The position numbers were made by a program, and so were the translations under genes. 64,000 nt of DNA from Streptomyces mobaraensis NBRC 13819 = DSM 40847 (GTDB lineage Bacteria > Actinomycetota > Actinomycetes > Streptomycetales > Streptomycetaceae): positions 6,225,501 through 6,289,500 of the forward strand of contig NZ_CP072827.1 of the NCBI RefSeq assembly GCF_017916255.1. Direction: 5' to 3'. This document shows, one piece after another, positions 31,704 through 39,792 of this stretch. The notes beneath the pieces were generated by a model, which saw nothing but the letters and a program-made list of their open reading frames with translations, searched no databases and was not told the origin of the DNA. Numbering within the stretch: position 1 is the stretch's first letter; the number at the start of each line of letters is the position of its first letter.

Positions 31704-34700
31704 CCATCCACGCAGGGCGGCACGCCGCACACTACGAGGTCCGCGAGGATCTGGTGGCCCGGCTCCGCCGGGAGCTGCTGGGCCCGGACGTCGGAGCCTC
31801 CGCCGAGGAACGCGCCGAAGTGCTGGACCAGGACGCTCCGATCACCCGTTACCCCATGGGGGTCCTCTTCCCCCGCCCGGCGGACGCCGAGGCCGCCCGT
31901 CGGCTCGAGGAGGACGAACACGAGCAGAACGGCCCGGACGGAGAGCTCGTGCCCGGGAGGGAGAGCCTCGACGATTCGGGGGAGACCGTCGATCGTCCGG
32001 TCGCCGGCGTCCGACGCCCGTCCTCCGTCGGCCTGACCTTCGCCGTCGACCCCGCCGTCTGCCGGGAGATCGTGGTCTCCGCACGCGCGGCCGTGTACGA
32101 GCCGGAGGACGCCGAGGGCCGCAGGATCCCGGCTCGTCGCAGCGAGGCTCGCACCACCTCCGACCAGCGGGAGCGCTGGTGTCGGGTGGAGCTGGACCTG
32201 CCGGACGTCACGGTGGACGTCACGCGGCCGGGACGGGGCGCGTCGTGCGACCTGGTCGACGGCATGGTGCGGCTGGAGGTGCACGTACGTCGTCCGTCGG
32301 CGGAGACGGGGACGGTCACGGTCACGGTCGCCCTGGTCAACGTCCAGAGGGTGGGAGAGCGGGAACTCCAGGACGCTTTCGCCCTGTTCCAGCCCGGTCT
32401 TGTGATCCGCGCCGCCGACGGTTCGAGCGCTTTCGTCGAGCGCCCCGCGGCCCTGTCCGCCGCGGACCCCGAGCTGGAGACCGGCCGGTTGTTGCACCGG
32501 CACGCCCCGACCTTCGCCACCGGTCACGGCTGTGCGGCAGTGTGGGACTGGGAACCGGTCCCGGTCGGCCTCACCGATGTGCGGCACGCGGGTGTCACCG
32601 AGGTGCGCACCGAGTTCCTGCCCACGCACGAGGTGCTGCTCACCGACTCCAACCCGGAGATCGACGACCGCGCTCTGACCATGCTGGGCCTCGCCGAGGC
32701 GCCCGACGCCGAGGTGCTCGCCGCCCTGGAAGGGCTGGCCGCGGGCTACGAGCAGTGGATCGAGCGGAAGCGGGCCGAGGCCGCGGCCCTTGCCGGCACG
32801 GCGCACGAGGAGGCCGCGGCAGCCCAGGTCGCGGCCTGCGGAGAGGCGTTGGACCGGATCCGGCAAGGCATCGCGCTGCTGCGGGACAAGCCTGACCTGA
32901 TGCGGGCGTTCCGCCTGGCCAACCAGGCGATGGCCGTGCAGCGCTCCCGCAGCGCCTGGATCAAGGCCGATCGGGTCGGTGAACCGGACCTCGCCTCGGC
33001 GCGCTGGCGACCGTTCCAGATCGCCTTCGTCCTGCTGTGCCTGGCCGGTGTGGACGACCCCGAGCACCCGGACCGGGGCGTGTCGGACCTGCTGTGGTTC
33101 CCCACCGGCGGCGGCAAGACCGAGGCGTATCTCGGCCTGATCGCGCTGACCACCTTCCTGCGACGGATGCGCCGCGGCGCGGCGGGCGGCGGTGTCACCG
33201 TCCTGATGCGCTACACGTTGCGTCTGCTCACCCTCCAGCAGTTCGAGCGCGCCGCGATCCTGATCTGCGCCATGGAGCGGATGCGTCGTGCGAACCCCGC
33301 CGATCTCGGCCAGGAGGAGATCTCCCTGGGCATGTGGGTGGGGCAGTCGGCCACTCCGAACACTCTGGAGGCGGCCGATCGACAGCTCGTCGCCGCTCGT
33401 TCCGGGAGGACGCTCCAGACGGAGAACCCGGTCCAGCTGCACGCCTGCCCGTGGTGCGGGACGGCCCTCGACGCCCACCATTACTCGGTCGATCGGGACG
33501 CCGTCCGGATGGACGTGCGCTGCCCCGGAACTGACTGCGCGTTCTCCGGCGGGCTGCCCGTGCACCTGATCGACGAGACGGTGTACCGGGCCCGGCCCAC
33601 CCTGGTGATCGCCACCGTCGACAAATTCGCCTCGATGCCGTGGCGACCGCAGACCGCCGCGCTGTTCAACCGGGACCGCCAGGACACCACCCCGCCACCG
33701 GAGTTGATCGTGCAGGACGAGCTGCACCTGATCTCCGGTCCGCTGGGGACCCTCACCGGTCTGTACGAGACGGCCGTCGACGTGCTCGCCGATCGGCCCA
33801 AGGTGATCGCCTCGACCGCGACCATCCGTCGCGCCGGCGACCAGGGCAGGGCCTTGTTCTGTCGCGAGGTGCGCCAGTTCCCGCCCGCCGGCCTCGACGC
33901 CCGCGACTCCTGGTTCGCCGTGGAGACCCCGGCCGGAGAGAAGGCCTCCCGCCGATACGTGGGCCTGTTCGCTCCCGGCACCAGCCAGTCGACGTTGTTG
34001 ATCCGCACTTACGCCACCCTGCTGCACCAGGCGATGCGAACCGACACCACCCCGCAGGTCCGCGACGCGTACTGGACGCTGGTCGGCTATTTCAACAGCC
34101 TGCGCCTGCTGTCCGCCGCCGAACTCCAGGTCCACGACGACGTCGTGGCCCACCTGGAGCACCTGGCCGAACGCGACGGTTGCGAGCCCCGCTCCGTAGG
34201 CAACAACTCCGAGCTGACCAGTCGGGTCGACGCCAGCGACATCCCGGCCCGCCTCAAGCAGATCGAGCGCCGGTTGCCCGGTGACGACGTGGTGGACGTG
34301 CTCCTGGCCACGAACATGATCGCCGTAGGCGTGGACGTGGACCGTCTGGGCTTGATGGCCGTCATGGGACAACCGCAGACCACCGCCGAGTACATCCAGG
34401 CCACCAGCCGGGTGGGCCGTGCCCACCCCGGCCTGGTGGCGGTGATGCTCAACGCGACGCGCCCGCGCGACCGTTCCCACTACGAGAACTTCCAGCACTT
34501 CCACTCCGCGCTCTACCGCGAGGTCGAGTCCACCTCGGTGACCCCCTTCTCGGCCCGTGCGCGTGACCGTGGGCTGCACGCGGTGATCGTCTCCTTGGCT
34601 CGCATCCTGATTCCCGCCGCCCGTGCCGACACGGCCGCCGGGGACATCGACCTCTTCGTGGACGAGCTGAGGGAGCGGATCCGCCCCATGATTCTCGAAC

Positions 34701-34963
34701 GGGTGGCGAAGGTCTCCCCGGAAGCGACCGCCGCCAAGGAGGTCGAGAACGTGGGCGCGGCCTTCGACGAGTTCGTCGACTGGTGGTACGACGAGGCCGA
34801 GCGGCACGGGGGCCTCCACTACGAGCCGAAGCGCGGACGCCGCGTCCCCTCGCTGCTCAAGTCCTACAACGACGCCCTGGAGGACGTCGAGGCGTGGGGG
34901 ACCCTCTGGTCCCTCCGCGATGTCGACGCCGAGTCCGCCCTGTTCATGGAGGCATCCCGATGA
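31700..34963 (+). CDS. drmA: DrmA-like SF2 helicase (DISARM-type)
   Basis: 1087 aa, ATG at 31700 with GAGGAGGAG before it, overlapping the previous stop (ATGA). Helicase motifs: WFPTGGGKTEAYLG (Walker A, ~467), TVLMRYTLRLLTLQQFERA, VQDELHLISGPLG (motif II as DELH, ~672), ASTATIRRA (motif III), ATNMIAVGVDVDRLGLM, and YIQATSRVGR (motif VI). A zinc-ribbon-like insertion (HACPWCGTA...RCPGTDCAF) separates motif Ib from II. The layout and the following DUF1998 partner match DISARM DrmA, which with DrmB forms a DNA-binding complex; known DrmA proteins are somewhat longer. The N-terminal ~400 residues are strand-rich and unassigned. Confidence 0.75.
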   Translation: MTIHAGRHAAHYEVREDLVARLRRELLGPDVGASAEERAEVLDQDAPITRYPMGVLFPRPADAEAARRLEEDEHEQNGPDGELVPGRESLDDSGETVDRPVAGVRRPSSVGLTFAVDPAVCREIVVSARAAVYEPEDAEGRRIPARRSEARTTSDQRERWCRVELDLPDVTVDVTRPGRGASCDLVDGMVRLEVHVRRPSAETGTVTVTVALVNVQRVGERELQDAFALFQPGLVIRAADGSSAFVERPAALSAADPELETGRLLHRHAPTFATGHGCAAVWDWEPVPVGLTDVRHAGVTEVRTEFLPTHEVLLTDSNPEIDDRALTMLGLAEAPDAEVLAALEGLAAGYEQWIERKRAEAAALAGTAHEEAAAAQVAACGEALDRIRQGIALLRDKPDLMRAFRLANQAMAVQRSRSAWIKADRVGEPDLASARWRPFQIAFVLLCLAGVDDPEHPDRGVSDLLWFPTGGGKTEAYLGLIALTTFLRRMRRGAAGGGVTVLMRYTLRLLTLQQFERAAILICAMERMRRANPADLGQEEISLGMWVGQSATPNTLEAADRQLVAARSGRTLQTENPVQLHACPWCGTALDAHHYSVDRDAVRMDVRCPGTDCAFSGGLPVHLIDETVYRARPTLVIATVDKFASMPWRPQTAALFNRDRQDTTPPPELIVQDELHLISGPLGTLTGLYETAVDVLADRPKVIASTATIRRAGDQGRALFCREVRQFPPAGLDARDSWFAVETPAGEKASRRYVGLFAPGTSQSTLLIRTYATLLHQAMRTDTTPQVRDAYWTLVGYFNSLRLLSAAELQVHDDVVAHLEHLAERDGCEPRSVGNNSELTSRVDASDIPARLKQIERRLPGDDVVDVLLATNMIAVGVDVDRLGLMAVMGQPQTTAEYIQATSRVGRAHPGLVAVMLNATRPRDRSHYENFQHFHSALYREVESTSVTPFSARARDRGLHAVIVSLARILIPAARADTAAGDIDLFVDELRERIRPMILERVAKVSPEATAAKEVENVGAAFDEFVDWWYDEAERHGGLHYEPKRGRRVPSLLKSYNDALEDVEAWGTLWSLRDVDAESALFMEASR

Positions 34964-36828
34964 CCCCGCCCCCTTCCCGCCGTCGGCGGGGCACCGACGG
35001 CTCGCCGGTACCGGCCCGCACCCTGCCCCGCCGCGGGGCGGTCCGGCGTGCCCAGGCCATCACCACGTACGGTGTGGGATCCCTGGTCGCCGTGGAGCAG
35101 GAATCGTTCATCGTCACCGGTATCGACGGCGCCGAGGCGCAGTGGTCCCGCGACGAGGCCCCGGTGATCCACGAGCCGCGCCTCGCCCGCGTGCTCGGGG
35201 TCCGGCGGTTCCGGCTCCCCCCGGCCTCCGGCGACGGCAGCCGCGACGGAATCCGGGTGCGTCGCTTCCCCCTGTGGCACCACTGTCCCGAGTGCCACGC
35301 GCTCGACCACGTGCGGCGATTCAACTCACCGCCCGGACGCAACGAGTGCGCGGAGTGCTCCGAGACGCTCGTGCCGTCGCGTTTCGTGATGGCCTGCGAG
35401 GACGGGCACATCGCCGACTTCCCGTATTGGAAGTGGCTCCACAGGGGCCGACGCGGTGACGGCGAGGCCGGTTTCTGCGGGGGCCGGATGAGCCTGCGCT
35501 CATCGGGCCGCACCTCGTCGCTCCGTTCGGTGGTGCTCTCCTGCTCCTGTGGAGTCCCGGACGTGTCCATGGAGGGCTCCTTCCGTCGCGGCGCACTCAA
35601 GGACCTGAAGATCCGCTGCGAGGGCAAGCGTCCCTGGCTGAGGGACGCCCCGGACGTCCCCTGCTCGCAGCCGCCCCGGACCCTGCAGCGTGGTTCCTCC
35701 TCGGTGTGGCAGCCCGTGCTCCGCTCGGCCCTGTCCATTCCGCCGTGGAGCGACACCCGCGTACAGGCCCTGGCCGGCCACTGGGACGAGCTCCGCGCCT
35801 GCTCCACTCCCGCCGAGATCGAAATCCACTTGAAGTACATCTTCGACGGCGCTCCTTCCCCGATGAGCGCCCGGCAGGTCATGGACATGCTCGCCGCGAT
35901 GGAGGCCGAGGACCCCATCGGGGAGGACCACGGGTCCGACGTGGACCGGGAGCGACGCTACCGGGCTCTACGGGACGTGGAGTACGAGCGTCTGTGCGCG
36001 GGCAACCCGGAGGACTCCGGCCGCCACACCGAACAGTTCGTGTGCGAGCCTCCGACCGGTGACACGACGTCACTGTCCGGCCTGGGGCTGGTCGCTCCGA
36101 TGCTGGTGAAGAAGCTCCGCGAGGTGCGCGCCCTCAAGGCCTTCACCCGGATCATCGACCCCGAGACCTCCTCCGAGGGCCATGAGGCGGAGCTTTCCCT
36201 CGCTCCCACCGACTGGCTGCCGGCCATGGAGGTCCACGGCGAGGGAGTCTTCCTCCGGCTGGACGAGGACAGGATCGACGCCTGGGCCGAACACCCGGGA
36301 GTCGCCGCCCGAGTGGAACACATGCGTCGTCGGCACCAGCGGGTCCTCACCGAACGGGCCTCCGATCCGGGGCGGGTCCCGCTCTCTCCCGCAACCCCGC
36401 GCATGGTCCTGCTGCACACCCTCGCGCACGTGATGATCAACGAATGGAGCCTGGACTCCGGATACCCGGCTGCCTCGCTCCGTGAGCGCGTCTACTCCGG
36501 TGACGAGATGGCGGGCGTGCTCGTCTACACGGCCACCAGCGACTCGGCCGGCAGCCTCGGCGGTCTCGTGGCGCAAGGGGAGGTCGACCGCCTTGTCCCG
36601 GCGGTGCGCTCGGCGATCCACCGTGCCGAGTGGTGCTCCGCGGACCCGCTCTGCGTCGAGACCGAGGCGTCGGGTGTCGGCGGCACCAACATGGCGGCCT
36701 GCCATGCCTGCGTGATGCTTCCGGAGACCAGTTGCGAGCACAACAACGGACTGCTCGACCGAGCCCTCCTCGTCGGCACCCCTGAGGACCCGTCGATCGG
36801 TTTCTTCTCTCGCCTGCTCGCTCCCTGA
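34960..36828 (+). CDS. drmB: DrmB-like protein with DUF1998
   Basis: 622 aa, ATG at 34960 behind GGAGG and overlapping the drmA-like stop (ATGA). The start RRGAVRRAQAITTYGVGSLV resembles the DrmB N-terminus. A zinc site follows (CPECHALDHV...CAECSE, from ~109), then VMACEDGHIADFPYWKW. The C-terminus is a DUF1998 domain: LLHTLAHVMINEWSLDSGYPA, VLVYTATSDSAGSLGGLV, CSADPLCVE and ACHACVMLPETSCEHNN, where Cys/His residues form a metal site. In DISARM, DrmB binds DrmA and activates it against unmodified phage DNA; the length agrees with the ~70-kDa DrmB. It is last in the rightward operon. Confidence 0.8.
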   Translation: MTPPPSRRRRGTDGSPVPARTLPRRGAVRRAQAITTYGVGSLVAVEQESFIVTGIDGAEAQWSRDEAPVIHEPRLARVLGVRRFRLPPASGDGSRDGIRVRRFPLWHHCPECHALDHVRRFNSPPGRNECAECSETLVPSRFVMACEDGHIADFPYWKWLHRGRRGDGEAGFCGGRMSLRSSGRTSSLRSVVLSCSCGVPDVSMEGSFRRGALKDLKIRCEGKRPWLRDAPDVPCSQPPRTLQRGSSSVWQPVLRSALSIPPWSDTRVQALAGHWDELRACSTPAEIEIHLKYIFDGAPSPMSARQVMDMLAAMEAEDPIGEDHGSDVDRERRYRALRDVEYERLCAGNPEDSGRHTEQFVCEPPTGDTTSLSGLGLVAPMLVKKLREVRALKAFTRIIDPETSSEGHEAELSLAPTDWLPAMEVHGEGVFLRLDEDRIDAWAEHPGVAARVEHMRRRHQRVLTERASDPGRVPLSPATPRMVLLHTLAHVMINEWSLDSGYPAASLRERVYSGDEMAGVLVYTATSDSAGSLGGLVAQGEVDRLVPAVRSAIHRAEWCSADPLCVETEASGVGGTNMAACHACVMLPETSCEHNNGLLDRALLVGTPEDPSIGFFSRLLAP

Positions 36829-36832
36829 GCGC

Positions 36833-36874
36833 CGGAGGACGACACCCTGGGAGGCAGGCGAAAGACGTCCTCCG
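36833..36874. terminator. Convergent terminator-like hairpin between drmB-like and methylase-like genes
   Basis: CGGAGGACG (36833-36841) and CGTCCTCCG (36866-36874) are perfectly complementary with a 24-nt loop, inside the 98-nt gap between converging genes. There is no T-tract, so assignment as a bidirectional terminator is tentative. Confidence 0.4.
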
Positions 36875-36926
36875 TCGGGCCGGCGGGGGGCACGCGGGGT
36901 TCATCGGTGTCCCGTCTCGCGGACGG

Positions 36927-37925
36927 TCAGTCCCCGCCGGCGAGCGCGGCCCGGACGGCGAGTCCCAGGGCCCGACCCACCGGAGGCGGTGAGGCGTGCC
37001 CTACCTGGCGGTAACGGACCGTCTTCCGCCCGGCGAAGCTCCAGTCGTCCGGGAAGCCCTGCAGGCGTGCGGCCTGCTCCACGGTCAACGCCACCATGCC
37101 CTTGACACCGAGCGACACGTCCCAGGGGAACTCGGGCCCCGGGGGCTCGTCGGCGACGGTTCCCCCGTTCACGCGCATACGGGCCCAGGAACGCTTCGAC
37201 CCGGTCGGCCCCAGGTCGGCCCCGCCGCGGTTCCACGAGCCGCCGACCAGGGTCGGGGCGACCCGGTCGGCCTGGGCCGCCCACGCCGTCGCATGAGGCC
37301 AACCGCGGGCGGCCATGGAATCGCCGAGCGCCTCGCCCACGGTGGGTGGCGGGTTCTCGTCGGGCGTGGGGACGACGAAGTCCCCGACCGAACCTTCTTT
37401 GAAGGCCACGAGGATTCCCTGCTTGCGGTCCTGGGGCACGCCGTGGTCCATCGCGTTGAGAACGAACCAGTGGTGCCGGTACCCGAGATGCCTCAGCTCG
37501 GCGGAGACGTACGCGCGAATCGGCTCGTAGGCGGGCTTGGAGACCAAGTCCGGGACGTTCTCGACGAGCAGGGCGCGGGGCTGTACGCCGTGCATCAACA
37601 TGATCGTCGCCTCGAGCACCCGTATCTCCTCGGCGCTGTCCGCGCGCGCCACGGCGGCCCCGGCCTTCACCCGCGGCAAACCGGCGGCCAAGAGATCGAC
37701 ATCGTAGGTGGCCTGATGGTCCACCGGATCGAAGTCCAACAGGTCCGTTTCGAGGACGTTCCACCGCGGACGATTGAGGCGCAGGGTCTCGCAGGCGACC
37801 GGGCGGTTGTCCAGAAGCAACACGGGATCGAAACCGGCCTGTTCGAGGCCGAGAGCGAGACCGCCCGCGCCGGCGCACACGGCGAGGCAGCTGAGGCGTT
37901 CGAGGGGGGACTCTTCCATGATCAC
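36927..37925 (-). CDS. C5-cytosine methyltransferase homologue lacking the catalytic PCQ motif
   Basis: 332 aa from the GTG at 37925 (GGAAG 10 nt upstream); ATG 37919 is an alternative. C5-methylase architecture is kept: motif I CAGAGGLALGLEQAGFDPV, motif VI LLVENVPDLV, motif VIII GVPQDRKQGILVAF, motif IX ARLQGFPDDWSF, motif X VGHASPPPVGRALG. Motif IV, normally G-P-P-C-Q, reads AGLPRVKAG at 81-89, so Arg85 replaces the nucleophilic Cys. The protein should not methylate by the known mechanism. The frame is otherwise uninterrupted and cleanly ordered, so this looks like a conserved pseudoenzyme rather than decay. It may be a site-sensing subunit of the island or an inactive partner of the intact methylase. 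Confidence 0.85.
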   Translation of the reverse strand: MIMEESPLERLSCLAVCAGAGGLALGLEQAGFDPVLLLDNRPVACETLRLNRPRWNVLETDLLDFDPVDHQATYDVDLLAAGLPRVKAGAAVARADSAEEIRVLEATIMLMHGVQPRALLVENVPDLVSKPAYEPIRAYVSAELRHLGYRHHWFVLNAMDHGVPQDRKQGILVAFKEGSVGDFVVPTPDENPPPTVGEALGDSMAARGWPHATAWAAQADRVAPTLVGGSWNRGGADLGPTGSKRSWARMRVNGGTVADEPPGPEFPWDVSLGVKGMVALTVEQAARLQGFPDDWSFAGRKTVRYRQVGHASPPPVGRALGLAVRAALAGGD

Positions 37926-38119
37926 CGTTTGTGTTCTTCCGGAAACTCGATGCGAGGCGGGAAGGGCAGGCTACCCCGCACGCCCACGGTGTCGTACGGC
38001 GGTCGTCGGGTGACGGGGCGACCGACTCGACGCCTGCAGTGAGCCGGGCGAATCGGACGACGCCCGGCGTCGATGGACCTAGCGTGTACCCGTAAGCGAA
38101 CGACGCACCGGAGGATTCC

Positions 38120-38494
38120 ATGGCCCGCACCCCCGCCCCCCTCGTCGCGAGAGCGAAGGTCCGCGAGTTCGCCCTCTCCCTCCCCGAAGCCGTCGAGGAG
38201 TTCCCCTGGGACGAGAGTGCCGTCGTCAAGGTCAACAAGAAGATCTTCGTCTTCCTGGGGGCGGAGGGTGCGGAGGCGCCCGGTATCAGCGTCAAGCTGC
38301 GGGACGAGGAGGCGCACGGGCACGCTCTCGCCGTGCCCGGGGCCGCGCCCACGGGGTACGGGCTGGGGCGGTCCGGGTGGGTGTCCGTTCCGCTGGTCGC
38401 CGGGGGTGCGCCTGTGGAGCTGCTGTGCGACTGGGTGGAGGAGAGCTACCGCACCATCGCGCCCAAGCGGCTGGTCGCGCGGCTCGACGGCTGA
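38120..38494 (+). CDS. MmcQ/YjbR family DNA-binding protein
   Basis: 124 aa, ATG with GGAGGA 6 nt upstream. The single domain follows the family pattern: REFALSLPEAVEEFPW near the start, VKVNKKIFVFLG, SVKLRDEEAHGHALA, YGLGRSGWVSVPL and a C-terminal LLCDWVEESYRTIAPKRL. This is the CyaY-like fold of the YjbR family, annotated as DNA-binding but with no firm biological role. A TAGCGT -10 box at 38080-38085 implies a leader of about 30 nt, unlike the leaderless genes elsewhere in the window. It marks the return to ordinary chromosomal genes right of the island. Confidence 0.85.
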   Translation: MARTPAPLVARAKVREFALSLPEAVEEFPWDESAVVKVNKKIFVFLGAEGAEAPGISVKLRDEEAHGHALAVPGAAPTGYGLGRSGWVSVPLVAGGAPVELLCDWVEESYRTIAPKRLVARLDG

Positions 38495-38545
38495 CGTACG
38501 CGCTCCGCTCGGGCGCTCCGTCAAGTGGCGTCCGGCGCGCGGGGC

Positions 38546-38585
38546 TTGTGGAGAGTGGAACACGTTCTTAACATCACGAGTGTTA
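38546..38585 (+). promoter_or_regulatory. Promoter of the acyl-CoA operon with overlapping dyad
   Basis: TTGTGG (38546-38551), a 17-nt spacer, then TAACAT (38569-38574) make a good -35/-10 pair. A dyad TAACA-(7 nt)-TGTTA spans 38569-38585 and so overlaps the -10 box, the expected place for a repressor such as a TetR-type fatty-acid regulator. The CaiB-like ATG is 73 nt further on. The regulator itself is not in the window. Confidence 0.6.
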
Positions 38586-38658
38586 CAGCGGTCTTGTCAT
38601 AGAGACGCGTCATGGCGGGTCGGGTCGGCAGAGGCGACGGTCACGGGGAGCGAGCCGG

Positions 38659-39792
38659 ATGGCAGATGCAGTGGGCGGGCCGCTCGCCGGGGTGCGGGTC
38701 GTGGAGCTGGCCGGGATCGGGCCCGGGCCGTTCGCCGGGATGCTGCTGGGGGACCTGGGGGCCGATGTGGTCCGGGTGGACCGTCCCGGGGGGCCCGGGC
38801 TGGGTATCGATCCGCGGCGGGACGTCACCCACCGCAACAAGCGCTCCGTGTGCGTCGACCTGAAGACGGACGGCGGGGCGGAGGCCGTACTCGGCCTCGT
38901 CGAGCGGGCCGACGTGCTGCTGGAGGGGTACCGGCCCGGCGTCGCGGAGCGGCTCGGTGTCGGGCCCGGGCCGTGTCTGGCGCGCAATCCCCGGCTGGTC
39001 TACGGGCGGATGACCGGGTGGGGGCAGGACGGGCCGCTCGCGCGAACCGCCGGGCACGACATCGGGTACATCGCCGTCACCGGCGCCCTCGGGCTGACCG
39101 GTCCGGCCGACGGGCCGCCGTACCCGCCCGCCAACCTGCTCGGCGACTACGCCGGCGGATCCCTGTACCTCGTCGTGGGTGTCCTCGCCGCCCTGCTGCA
39201 CGCCCGGGCCACCGGCACCGGCCAGGTCGTCGACGCCGCCATCGTCGACGGCACCGCCCACCTGACCGCCATGCTCCGCGGCATGCTCGCCGCCGGCGCC
39301 TGGCAGGACCGGCGCGGCGGCAACCTGCTGGACGGCGGCGCGCCGTTCTACGGCGTGTACGAGACGTCCGACGGCGGGCACATGGCCGTCGGGGCGCTCG
39401 AACCGCGGTTCTACGAGGAGTTCGCGCGGTTGCTGGGGCTGGACGGCGAGACTGCCGCCGGGCGGGACGACCCCGGCCGGTGGGGCGGGCTGCGGGAGGC
39501 CGTCGCCGAGCGGTTCCGGCGGCGTACCCGGGCCGAGTGGACGGCGGTGTTCGAAGGGACGGACGCCTGCGTCGCGCCCGTGCTCTCCCTGGGCGAGGCC
39601 CCCGGCCATCCGCACCTCGCCGCCCGCGGCACCTTCGCCGACCGCGACGGCGTCGTCCAGCCCGCCCCCGCGCCCCGCTTCTCCGCCACCCCCGGCTCCC
39701 TCCGCCGGCCGCCCGCGCCGCCCGGCGCGCACACCGAGGAGGTCGCCCGCGACTGGGACGTTCCCGGACTCCGAGAGAAGGGGCCGCAGTGA
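38659..39792 (+). CDS. CaiB/BaiF family CoA-transferase (alpha-methylacyl-CoA racemase-like)
   Basis: 377 aa, ATG at 38659 preceded by GGGGAGCGAG. The start LAGVRVVELAGIGPGPFAGMLLGDLGADVVRVDRPGG is typical of class III CoA-transferases and of alpha-methylacyl-CoA racemase; DLKTDGG, LVYGRMTGWGQDGPLA and the GHDIGYIAVTGAL segment with the conserved His/Asp follow. Such enzymes move CoA between acids or epimerise 2-methylacyl-CoA before beta-oxidation. The GPGPFAG sequence and the neighbouring acyl-CoA dehydrogenase favour the racemase branch. First gene of a four-gene rightward cassette; its stop overlaps the next start. Confidence 0.9.
   Translation: MADAVGGPLAGVRVVELAGIGPGPFAGMLLGDLGADVVRVDRPGGPGLGIDPRRDVTHRNKRSVCVDLKTDGGAEAVLGLVERADVLLEGYRPGVAERLGVGPGPCLARNPRLVYGRMTGWGQDGPLARTAGHDIGYIAVTGALGLTGPADGPPYPPANLLGDYAGGSLYLVVGVLAALLHARATGTGQVVDAAIVDGTAHLTAMLRGMLAAGAWQDRRGGNLLDGGAPFYGVYETSDGGHMAVGALEPRFYEEFARLLGLDGETAAGRDDPGRWGGLREAVAERFRRRTRAEWTAVFEGTDACVAPVLSLGEAPGHPHLAARGTFADRDGVVQPAPAPRFSATPGSLRRPPAPPGAHTEEVARDWDVPGLREKGPQ

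Noticed and set aside
18468..37925. Prophage or integrative element
   Set aside because: No integrase, excisionase, structural, replication or transfer gene was seen, and there are no flanking direct repeats or tRNA at the borders.
18468..37925. Canonical DISARM or Druantia
   Set aside because: No PLD protein (DrmC), DrmE, DrmD or adenine methylase for DISARM. No single ~1800-aa DruE-type helicase with DUF1998; helicase and DUF1998 are separate proteins.
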